Source of the DNA: Bacteroidales bacterium
GTDB taxonomy: Bacteria > Planctomycetota > Planctomycetia > Gemmatales > Gemmataceae
Length of the DNA: 64,000 nt
Reading direction: 5' to 3'
Assembly: GCA_026931725.1 (NCBI GenBank)
Contig: JAIXLE010000004.1
Location: 1 to 64,000, forward strand
The position numbers and the translations under genes are program-made. The notes beneath the pieces were generated by a model. The model was not told where the DNA came from. It did not search any database and saw only the letters and a list, made by a program, of their open reading frames with translations. Shown piece after piece: positions 45,658 through 52,754 of the stretch (position 1 is the stretch's first letter; every line of letters starts with the position of its first letter).

Positions 45658-46275
45658 TTACCTGCCGGACGCTTGTTTGGGGCGGATGGTGATGTCATAC
45701 TTGGGGAGCGTCGCGGAGCGGTCCAGGCGGGCTTCGATCGGCTCCATTTCCGCCTTCGTCAACTTCACCCCGTCGACGTACGTCCCGCTCAGTACCCCAA
45801 CCGTGGGGTGGCGACCCTTCCACGTCATCCGTCGCGCGTAGCTCAGGATCACCTCCAAACTGGTCAGTAACGCCCCGCCCCACTTCCGTTCCAAACTTGA
45901 CCAGCACCGCTCCACCGGGTTGTACTTGCTGTGGTACGGTGGGTAGTACACCAGTCGCACCGTCAATCCCGTCGCGTCCACGAACGCCACCATCCGCTTC
46001 AAGAACTGGGTTCGTGTGCCCGCGTTGTGGGGGCCGTTGTCCAGATAAATCACCAGCGTGCGGACGTGTCCCAACCCGCCCCGGACCTGGTCCCACCACC
46101 GTCCCAATCCGTCCACCCAGAGGTCACTTGTCTCCCGTGTCCCAAAGAATAGGGACAACGCCCCCGTCGCCAGGATCAGGATACCGAGCGGTGTCCATTT
46201 GGTCTTCGCGGGCGGGTCATGGTCAAGCCCCTTGGCCGATGTCCCGTCCGATGCCGTCCGGGTTTTTTCCCCCAC
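45658..46275 (-). CDS. ISAzo13-type transposase, C-terminal frame
   Basis: This frame of 205 codons begins at GTG within the end of the N-terminal frame and carries the second and third catalytic acids of the DDE domain: LVIYLDNGPHN (Asp) and YHSKYNPVERCW (Glu). It ends with RSATLPKYDITI, typical for the family. It is in the +1 frame relative to the upstream part. It is probably not made alone as a functional enzyme but joined to the upstream frame by a shift at the G5A6 run (46263-46273 on the plus strand). Confidence 0.8.
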   Translation of the reverse strand: MGEKTRTASDGTSAKGLDHDPPAKTKWTPLGILILATGALSLFFGTRETSDLWVDGLGRWWDQVRGGLGHVRTLVIYLDNGPHNAGTRTQFLKRMVAFVDATGLTVRLVYYPPYHSKYNPVERCWSSLERKWGGALLTSLEVILSYARRMTWKGRHPTVGVLSGTYVDGVKLTKAEMEPIEARLDRSATLPKYDITIRPKQASGR

Positions 46276-46888
46276 GGGCGTATTCGCCTTCGCTCACCTT
46301 CGCCTTCGTATCCATCGAGATTTCCAGCGTATGGGGATCGCCCTTGACCTCCGCTTTCACGGCCGCCACGTTGGCAAAGATGGCATCGGTCGAGGCGATC
46401 TTACGAAGGGGTTTGGCCTTGCGAATCCGGGTTAGCCGATATCCCATCCGGTTCAGGATGTCCCGCATGGTCCGCTCGCTCGGCACGGCATCGTCGGCGT
46501 AGCCCTTGGTCGTCCGCAACAAGTCGCACACTTCGCGGGCGGACATGTTAGTGTACACACGCTCGGACTTCAGTTCGGGGTGGGCCTGGGTGCGGGGCTC
46601 GACCAGGTCGCGGATGTCCGCGGCCAGTTGGGGGCGGGCGACCTCGGTGGGCACCTTGCCACGGTCGGCAAAGCGTTCGACACAGCGGATCCCGGTGGCG
46701 AGTTCGCGGAGGCCGGTGTCAACGGTGCCGCGTCCCCACCCGAATCGGCGTTCGGCGGCGCGGGACGAACCGCCGCACAGTACCCGAGTGACCTCGGCCT
46801 GGAAGATGCGGCGGCGGTGTCCGGTGAGGGTCCGAGCCGCCAGTCGGAGCAGGTCGTCGGTTGGGTCGCAGTGTTCGGTGCGGTCCAT
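46223..46888 (-). CDS. ISAzo13-type transposase, N-terminal frame
   Basis: The 221 codons cover the DNA-binding N-terminal part (RRFGWGRGTVDTGLREL, helix-turn-helix-like), the conserved SERVYTNMSAREVCDLL and MGYRLTRIRKAKPLRKI, and the first catalytic Asp in EISMDTKAKV. After GEYARGGK the frame runs off into 24 unrelated residues and stops, while the other frame continues the family sequence. The two frames overlap by 53 bp. Either frame correction at the G5A6 run yields the complete transposase, or the copy is a frameshifted pseudogene. Confidence 0.8.
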   Translation of the reverse strand: MDRTEHCDPTDDLLRLAARTLTGHRRRIFQAEVTRVLCGGSSRAAERRFGWGRGTVDTGLRELATGIRCVERFADRGKVPTEVARPQLAADIRDLVEPRTQAHPELKSERVYTNMSAREVCDLLRTTKGYADDAVPSERTMRDILNRMGYRLTRIRKAKPLRKIASTDAIFANVAAVKAEVKGDPHTLEISMDTKAKVSEGEYARGGKNPDGIGRDIGQGA

Positions 46889-46960
46889 GGCCCGTCCTCG
46901 GGGTGTGAAGTAGGACCATTATCCCACGCCACCCGGTCCAGCGAAAGGCGAATCTATGGG

Positions 46961-46983
46961 TATAAATCCACCCACCGGATGCC
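46961..46983 (-). repeat. Right terminal inverted repeat of the insertion sequence
   Basis: Its complement begins GGCATCCGGTGGGTGGATTT. It pairs with the left end at 45638-45660, matching 18 of 23 positions. The target duplicate TAA follows at 46984-46986. Confidence 0.8.
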
Positions 46984-47082
46984 TAAGCCAATCAAAATGG
47001 CGATAATTGCGATCACTACCAACAATTCAATCAGTGTAAATCCTTGTCGAACCCGAGCATGATGCGAAAAGCTGCGAGTCAT

Positions 47083-47530
47083 CACACGCTCCTGAGACGG
47101 AACACAAAAAGTGGCAGCACAAAAAGGAAATCCAACACACGCCGAGAAACCAACTTACCTCGTATACTCGTTCTTAAGGAACACATCCGGCGAGAATTTA
47201 TGATGGTCCCTCTCGAAACGGTATCCTCGTTCAAAATTGGATCGGCGAAATCAGACCAAACAACCGTAAACTCAACTCTCGATCCATCCCCTACGGAGTT
47301 TTTGATTCAGTGGAAAGGATGGCTAATAGAAAATGTACACCAAGTACCGTATCGTGAAACAGCTTAGACAAAAATCAACTATAACGTGAACAATACCCGA
47401 CGCAAGAGAAAAGAAATCAACAGATTCGGAAGGCTGTAAAGGCTAATTTCCACAAGATTTACGGGCCGACCATCAGGATCAACCCGTTGAGGGGATGACA
47501 GAATTTCCGCACGCACTCCGTTCATTCCCA
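47083..47530. other. AT-rich intergenic region upstream of the DUF1559 gene
   Basis: These 448 bases lie between the DUF1559 start and the gcvPB stop. The composition is AT-richer than the genes. One 107-codon frame (47044-47367, plus strand) overlaps the start of the DUF1559 gene and has no recognisable features, so it is not called. The DUF1559 promoter presumably lies here, but no confident box was found. Confidence 0.5.
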
Positions 47531-48985
47531 TTATTTCCAGCGCAGCACGGGTTCTTTCGCCGCCTTAACCTCATCGGCTCGGCTAATGATGTGTGTGTGC
47601 GGGGCGGTACGCAGCATGTCGGGTTCTTCGTTCCGAATCGCCAGCAGAGTATCGGCGAACGCATCTAGCGTTTCACGGCTTTCCGTTTCGGTCGGTTCCA
47701 TCATAAGAGCTTCTGGTACCACCAAGGGGAAATAGACCGTGGGAGCATGGTAGCCATAATCCAGTAGCCGTTTGGCTATGTCCATTGCTCGGATTTTCTT
47801 CTCGCGGAGCAGTCCGCGTGCGGAGGCCACAAACTCATGCATACACGGTCCCGCGTGCGGAATGTCGTACCCTTCCGCAACGCGGGCTCGAAGGTAGTTC
47901 GCGTTCAACACAGCTTGTTCGCTCACATCTTTCAAGCCATCCGGCCCTAATGTCCGAATGTAGCAGTAACCCCGGAACAGAATACCCACATTCCCGAAGA
48001 AACTCCGCACCCGGCCGATCGACTTCGGCATGTCGTATTCCAGACGATAGCGGTCACCGTCTTGCACCACAACGGGCGCAGGTAAATAGGGAGCCAAAAA
48101 CTCCCGCACCGCGATCGGGCCGGAACCAGGGCCACCGCCACCGTGTGGGCCGGTAAAGGTCTTGTGAACATTGTAATGCTGCATGTCCGCGCCAAAATCG
48201 CCTGGGCGAGTGATGCCCAGGATGGCGTTCATGTTCGCGCCATCGAGATAAACCAACGCACCTTGTTCATGTAGCAACGTGGTGATGGTCTGAATCTGTT
48301 TCTCGAACAAACCGAGCGTGTTCGGATTGGTAATCATGAACACGGCGGTATCGGGGCCAATCTTCGCACGCAGGTCATCCAGATCAACCAGACCTCCTGG
48401 CGTGCTTTTTACCGTGACGGCCTCGAACCCAGCCAGTGCCGCGGAGGCCGGATTGGTGCCGTGCGCGGAATCGGGAACCAGCACCTTCTTGCGCTGTGTT
48501 TCACCCTTGTCTCGGAAATACGCCGCCGCGACGAACAAGGCCGTCAGTTCCCCTTGCGCCCCGGCTGCGGGTTGTAAGGAAACCGCAGGTAGACCGCTGA
48601 TTTCCGCGAGATACTCCTGCATGTGGAACAAGAGTTCCAGCATCCCTTGCAGAGTTTCGTCATCCTGAAGCGGGTGCAAAGCCGCGAAACCCGGCAGACC
48701 GGCGAACCGTTCATGCCGCTTGGGGTTGTACTTCATCGTGCATGAGCCCAACGGATAAAAGTTGGTATCAATGCTCATATTTCGGGTCGATAGATTCGTA
48801 TAATGCCGAATCAGATCAATCTCACCCACTTCGGGCAACGGAGGCGGTTCTGCGGCACGGTGGGCATCCGGCAACAGAGATTCTAGCGGTTCATCAACGG
48901 GAACATCACATACGGGGAGCCGGTGACAGCGTCGGCCGGTCTTGGAGATTTCAAATAGAAGCTCTGTGGACTGGGTATTATTCAT
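47531..48985 (-). CDS. gcvPB: Glycine dehydrogenase (decarboxylating) subunit 2
   Basis: The 484-residue C-terminal half of the P protein binds PLP and, with GcvPA, decarboxylates glycine onto the lipoyl arm of GcvH. MSIDTNFYPLGSCTMKYNPK is the family N-terminal signature. PDSAHGTNPASA, DGANMNAILG and the PLP-lysine segment MQHYNVHKTFTGPHGGGGPG are all present. It is the last gene of the gcv run, starting 68 nt after the gcvPA stop. The split A/B arrangement is the Thermotoga/Bacillus type. Confidence 0.95.
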   Translation of the reverse strand: MNNTQSTELLFEISKTGRRCHRLPVCDVPVDEPLESLLPDAHRAAEPPPLPEVGEIDLIRHYTNLSTRNMSIDTNFYPLGSCTMKYNPKRHERFAGLPGFAALHPLQDDETLQGMLELLFHMQEYLAEISGLPAVSLQPAAGAQGELTALFVAAAYFRDKGETQRKKVLVPDSAHGTNPASAALAGFEAVTVKSTPGGLVDLDDLRAKIGPDTAVFMITNPNTLGLFEKQIQTITTLLHEQGALVYLDGANMNAILGITRPGDFGADMQHYNVHKTFTGPHGGGGPGSGPIAVREFLAPYLPAPVVVQDGDRYRLEYDMPKSIGRVRSFFGNVGILFRGYCYIRTLGPDGLKDVSEQAVLNANYLRARVAEGYDIPHAGPCMHEFVASARGLLREKKIRAMDIAKRLLDYGYHAPTVYFPLVVPEALMMEPTETESRETLDAFADTLLAIRNEEPDMLRTAPHTHIISRADEVKAAKEPVLRWK

Positions 48986-49053
48986 GGCTCGATTATGGTC
49001 AAACTGTGTATGAAAGAATGTTGTCGCATCGGGAATCGGAATTTCGTCCCCAA

Positions 49054-50406
49054 TCAGGCGAGGCGTGATTGCATGGCCTGTGCTAATCCGTCGATTTCTG
49101 ATTTTGTGCGTTGTTCGGTAACGGCCACGCTGAAGCTATCACGAAACGCGGGATACCAGCGCCCCAGCGACAAACCGGCATGGTAACCAAGCCCCCGCAG
49201 TTGTCCCAACAGACTTTCGACATTCCCTGGTACTTGGACCGCGAATTCTTTCACGAACGGCCGACCGGGGAACCGCAAAGCCACACCGTCCAACTGACCC
49301 AGTTTCCGGGCTGCGTAATGCGCTTTGCGGAGGCAGAGTTCCGCAGTTTCCCGCAGTCCCTGCGGCCCGAGTGCGGTCAGATACACAGCCGCCCGGAGAG
49401 CAAATAGACCCTGATTCGTACAGATGTTGCTCGTCGCCTTGGCACGGGCGATATGTTGCTCACGCGGTTGCAGGGTCAACGTCCAGCAGCGTTTGCCATG
49501 ACGATCCACCGTTTGACCAACCAATCGGCCAGGAATCTTGCGGACATATTCTTTCCGACAAGCCAGAATCCCCAGATATGGCCCACCGAACCCCAACGGT
49601 GTGCCGAGTCCTTGCCCTTCCGCGACGGCGATGTCGACTCCGTAATCAGCGGATCGTTTCATCAGACCGACCGAAATGGGATCGAAACTGTGAATGAAAA
49701 TGGCACCGGCTTTCTGGGTCACGGCACCGATAGCGTGCAGTTCTTCCAGATGACCGAAGAAGTTCGGGGACTGAGCGACCACGCAGATGGTCTGATCGTT
49801 CACAGCCGCCGCGACATCATCCGGGTTCAGGAACCCTTCGGGTGTCGGCAACGTCACGACGCGACAGCCAAGGTTCGCCGTGTAGGTTTCGACCACTTGC
49901 CGATACTCGGGGTGAACGCTCTCCGCCAGGAGAATGTCACCCGAACGACCCGTAATCCCCATCGCCATGAGGACCGCTTCCGCGACTGCCGAACCACCTT
50001 CGTAAAGGGACGCATTGGCCACATCGAGCCCGGTCAACTGGCACATCAGCGTCTGATATTCAAATATAGCTTGCAACGTCCCCTGACTGGCTTCCGCCTG
50101 ATAGGGGGTGTAGGCGGTATAGAACTCACTGCGGCCCGCAATGGCATCAACAACGCTCGGGATGAAGTGATCGTAAGCACCGCCACCGAGGAAGCAGACC
50201 GCGCTGGATGCGGATTGGTTGCGGTTCGCCAGCGTGTGCATGTGGTGAGAGAGTTCGACTTCGGACAGTGCGGGAGGAATGTGCAGCGGCCGCCCGAGTC
50301 GTAGTTCCAACGGGATCGGTGTGAACAAATCCTCGATCGACGATACCCCAATCCGCGCCAACATCGCGGCCTGGTCTTCGGGGGTGTTCAGCACATACTC
50401 GGACAT
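49054..50406 (-). CDS. gcvPA: Glycine dehydrogenase (decarboxylating) subunit 1
   Basis: The 450-residue protein starts at MSEYVLNTPEDQAAMLARIG, the usual opening of this subunit. It pairs with GcvPB to form the heterotetrameric P protein. LGGGAYDHFIPSVVDAI, FYTAYTPYQAEASQGTLQ and LYEGGSAVAEA are family hallmarks. It starts 40 nt after the Uma2-type gene stop within the gcv operon. Confidence 0.95.
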   Translation of the reverse strand: MSEYVLNTPEDQAAMLARIGVSSIEDLFTPIPLELRLGRPLHIPPALSEVELSHHMHTLANRNQSASSAVCFLGGGAYDHFIPSVVDAIAGRSEFYTAYTPYQAEASQGTLQAIFEYQTLMCQLTGLDVANASLYEGGSAVAEAVLMAMGITGRSGDILLAESVHPEYRQVVETYTANLGCRVVTLPTPEGFLNPDDVAAAVNDQTICVVAQSPNFFGHLEELHAIGAVTQKAGAIFIHSFDPISVGLMKRSADYGVDIAVAEGQGLGTPLGFGGPYLGILACRKEYVRKIPGRLVGQTVDRHGKRCWTLTLQPREQHIARAKATSNICTNQGLFALRAAVYLTALGPQGLRETAELCLRKAHYAARKLGQLDGVALRFPGRPFVKEFAVQVPGNVESLLGQLRGLGYHAGLSLGRWYPAFRDSFSVAVTEQRTKSEIDGLAQAMQSRLA

Positions 50407-50446
50407 TCGCGGATACTCCGGGAAAACAACCACTCTCTACATGGCT

Positions 50447-51136
50447 TTACGATGGACCACGCCACTTACGGACACGCAATCGAAAAGAATTTATCAATTC
50501 ATTGTCGTCGCGTGTTCGGCCCCACGCGACGCATGCCGCCAGTTCCGTTGCGGGTATCCCAGGAAAATGCGGGCTTTCGCGGACTATTCCATACTCGCCG
50601 GATTCCTGAAGAACGCACACTTCCAGTTGGCCATCCTGGCAGTATCGCCATAATTCGGGGACTTTCAGGGCGGCATACACGGGCAGACGATCGAGGATCG
50701 TTTGCGTGCTCTCGACTTCCACTGCCAAGTCTGGCGGCGGAACGCCTTCCCGGCGATTCAAGATGAAATCAACGTGTTGGATGGAAAACGATTCATCCGG
50801 TTCCAGCCCACGCCCGACCAATGGACTCCGAATCGTGGTGGAACCAGCAGATTTGACGCGCAAGCCAAACTCGGCACACAGCACCAGAATCAGAAGTCGT
50901 AAAATCGCGGCGTTGTCCTCATGGGAAAACCGTGGTGACACGATTTCGAGCTTTCCTTCCGTCCAGGTCAGTCGAACATGGGGGCGATTTTCGTCACGAA
51001 ATTGGCACAATTGCTCATAGAGCGTCTCCCCCGCACCTGCGTACAGGATTGTGCGCTGGGGGGGGAGATGCTCCAGCAATGTTGCAATCGCCTCGAATTC
51101 AGATTGCGAATCCGTGTGCGAGATCGTGACTGGCAC
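50447..51136 (-). CDS. Uma2-family putative PD-(D/E)XK nuclease, inside the gcv operon
   Basis: The 229-residue Uma2/DUF820-type protein has the segments EGKLEIVSPRFSHED, EPDESF and PPPDLAVEVEST, giving the Asp and Glu-X-Glu arrangement of this restriction-endonuclease-like fold. Its role in cells is unknown; members are very numerous in cyanobacteria and planctomycetes. It lies 18 nt after gcvH and 40 nt before gcvPA on the same strand, so it should be co-transcribed with the glycine cleavage genes without an obvious metabolic link. Confidence 0.8.
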   Translation of the reverse strand: MPVTISHTDSQSEFEAIATLLEHLPPQRTILYAGAGETLYEQLCQFRDENRPHVRLTWTEGKLEIVSPRFSHEDNAAILRLLILVLCAEFGLRVKSAGSTTIRSPLVGRGLEPDESFSIQHVDFILNRREGVPPPDLAVEVESTQTILDRLPVYAALKVPELWRYCQDGQLEVCVLQESGEYGIVRESPHFPGIPATELAACVAWGRTRDDNELINSFRLRVRKWRGPS

Positions 51137-51154
51137 GGTTTCACCCCCGGTGTG

Positions 51155-51538
51155 TTACGCTTCGCTGGCAATCTGGGCATCGTACTGGGATTGATCCAAC
51201 AAGTGATCGATACCAGCACCGGCGGCGAGCTTCACTTTCATCAGCCAGCCTTTTTCGTAGGGGTCTTCGTTCAACAAGCCGGTATCCTGCACCGCCGCGT
51301 CGTTGACCGCGATGACTTCACCGGCCACGGGGCTGTAAAATGAGGAAGTGGATTTGACCGATTCAATGACCCCGACTTCATCCCCGATGGCCACGGTCTT
51401 GCCGACTTTGGGCAGTTCCAGGTAGGTCACATCGGTCAGTTGATCCACCGCGAATCGGCTAATGCCCACAGTGGCGACACCATCGGTCACGGATACCCAT
51501 TCGTGCGACTTGGCATAACGCAGATTCGACAATCCCAT
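51155..51538 (-). CDS. gcvH: Glycine cleavage system H protein
   Basis: The 127-residue protein begins MGLSNLRYAKSHEWVSV. The longer open frame upstream overlaps gcvT and is not coding. The lipoyl-lysine lies in GVIESVKSTSSFYSPV. It shuttles the aminomethyl group between the P, T and L proteins. It starts 23 nt after the gcvT stop. The length is normal for the family. No lipoate-attachment gene is in view. Confidence 0.95.
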   Translation of the reverse strand: MGLSNLRYAKSHEWVSVTDGVATVGISRFAVDQLTDVTYLELPKVGKTVAIGDEVGVIESVKSTSSFYSPVAGEVIAVNDAAVQDTGLLNEDPYEKGWLMKVKLAAGAGIDHLLDQSQYDAQIASEA

Positions 51539-51561
51539 CAGATGATCTCCTGAATTGAGGG

Positions 51562-52653
51562 TTACTTGGCTCGCTTGTAGAACGGTAGGGCCGTTACGGT
51601 AGCCGGAATCGCCGTGCCGCGAACATCGACCGTGAGTTCGGTGCCAATCGCGGTATGGTGGGGTTGAATGTAGGCCATGGCGATCGAACGATCCAGCCAC
51701 GGCGTGTAGCTGCCGCTGGTAACGGTGCCGATGACAGTGCCGTTGACCAATACGTTGGCCCCTTCGCGGGCGGCGCGTTTGCCGGTGAGTGTCAAACCGA
51801 CTCGCACAGGGCGGGGTGTCGGATCCGCAAGGGCGGCTAAAATCGCCTCCCGGCCCAGGAAATTCCCCTTCTCCGGTTTGACGGCCCAACCGAGTCCCGC
51901 GTGAATGGGGTTCGTGGCTTCGGTCAGTTCATGTCCGTACAGCGGCATCGCGGCTTCGAGTCGAAGTGTATCCCGGCAACCCAGGCCGCACGGCACGACA
52001 CCGCGTTGCAGCAGAACATCCGCAAGAGATACGATAGCCGCGTTCGGCGCAATGATCTCAAACCCATCCTCACCCGTGTAACCCGTTCGGCTCACGACCG
52101 CTTCCGCTCCCAGGCATTCCGCTGGGGAAGCGTGATAATACTTCAATCCGCCAACGGCCACACCGGCAATCAACCCCTCTGCCAACGCGATGGCCTGTGG
52201 CCCCTGCACCGCCAGCATTCCGAGATCGAACGTGCGATCGGTAATGACGACATCACAATCCGTCTTGTGTTGATCAATCCAGGCGACAATTTTTCCCCGA
52301 TTCCCCGCGTTCACCACAATCTCGAACGCCTCGGGGGACCATTTTGTCACCAGAATATCATCGAGCGTGCAACCGGCCGCATTCAGGACGAAACCGTATC
52401 GCACCTGTCCCGACTTCATACCCGCTGGGTCGTTGGTGAACATGCGATCCACGAAACGAGTGGCATCGGTCCCCTCGACCGTAAGCCGACCCATGTGCGA
52501 AATATCGAACAGACCCGCTGCCGTGCGAACGGCCTTGTGTTCCTCCAGAATGCTGGTGTATTGGACGGGCATATCCCAGCCGCCGAACGGGACCATCCGG
52601 GCCTTCCGGGCCACATGCCACGCATGAAGAGGTGTACGGCGTAGTTCAGGCAT
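51562..52653 (-). CDS. gcvT: Aminomethyltransferase (glycine cleavage T protein)
   Basis: The 363-residue protein starts at MPELRRTPLHAWHVARKARM with AGGAAT about 6 nt upstream. MVPFGGWDMPVQYTS and GLFDISHMGRL are the N-terminal folate-binding signature, and NAGNRGKIVAWI and GYTGEDGFEI follow. It transfers the methylene group to tetrahydrofolate with release of ammonia. It is the first gene of the gcvT-gcvH-Uma2-gcvPA-gcvPB run. Confidence 0.95.
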   Translation of the reverse strand: MPELRRTPLHAWHVARKARMVPFGGWDMPVQYTSILEEHKAVRTAAGLFDISHMGRLTVEGTDATRFVDRMFTNDPAGMKSGQVRYGFVLNAAGCTLDDILVTKWSPEAFEIVVNAGNRGKIVAWIDQHKTDCDVVITDRTFDLGMLAVQGPQAIALAEGLIAGVAVGGLKYYHASPAECLGAEAVVSRTGYTGEDGFEIIAPNAAIVSLADVLLQRGVVPCGLGCRDTLRLEAAMPLYGHELTEATNPIHAGLGWAVKPEKGNFLGREAILAALADPTPRPVRVGLTLTGKRAAREGANVLVNGTVIGTVTSGSYTPWLDRSIAMAYIQPHHTAIGTELTVDVRGTAIPATVTALPFYKRAK

Positions 52654-52674
52654 TACAATTCCTGCCGATCGGCG

Positions 52675-52697
52675 AAAAAACGATGGGGCGGCCCCAT
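52675..52697 (-). terminator. Intrinsic terminator just upstream of gcvT
   Basis: On the minus strand ATGGGG, loop CCG, CCCCAT is followed by CG and six T residues (A6 at 52675-52680 on the plus strand). It lies after the heme-binding dehydrogenase stop (52755) and its T-tract ends only 22 nt before the gcvT start. It either ends that gene's transcript or, if the gcv promoter lies upstream of it, works as an attenuator. Confidence 0.7.
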
Positions 52698-52754
52698 TAG
52701 GAACCACCCCCTACTACTATGTTATGGGAACCGTTGGCGAAGTGTCTAGCACAA

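Larger units (their letters stand above)
45638..46983 (-). mobile_element. ISAzo13-type insertion sequence, 1,346 bp
   Basis: The ends are defined by the broken DUF1559 gene. The left end begins GGCATCCGGTAGGTG, and the complement of the right end begins GGCATCCGGTGGGTG, matching at 14 of the first 15 positions. The flanking bases are duplicated (TAA). The element carries two overlapping transposase frames on the minus strand whose combined product reads like an ISAzo13-family DDE transposase. Element boundaries are sure; the family name rests on protein motifs only. Confidence 0.9.
44498..47082 (-). pseudogene. DUF1559 (prepilin-like) gene interrupted by an insertion sequence
   Basis: The 5' part (47082-46984) encodes 33 residues, including the type IV pilin-like methylation site and helix GFTLIELLVVIAIIAILIGL, with CAGGAG upstream of the ATG. 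The 3' part (45634-44498) resumes with LLPAVQKVREA and runs to the end through the usual DUF1559 region (KCSNNLKQLMLAVHNH, then a C-terminal DGSVRFIRDSVN). Deleting the 1,346-bp element and one TAA target copy restores IGLLLPAVQK in frame, the family consensus. DUF1559 proteins are abundant, presumably exported pseudopilin-like proteins of planctomycetes. The inserted copy should be non-functional unless the 3' fragment is made from its internal GTG at 45622. Confidence 0.9.

Noticed and set aside
47044-47367. 107-codon plus-strand frame in the AT-rich spacer
   Set aside because: It overlaps the start of the DUF1559 gene, has no Shine-Dalgarno support or recognisable motif, and has a composition typical of non-coding DNA.
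51539-51889. N-terminal extension of gcvH
   Set aside because: It overlaps gcvT in another frame; GcvH proteins start at the MGLSNLRYAKSHEW segment.
52654-52754. Glycine riboswitch upstream of gcvT
   Set aside because: The spacer is only about 100 nt and is largely taken up by a terminator; no glycine aptamer core could be traced.
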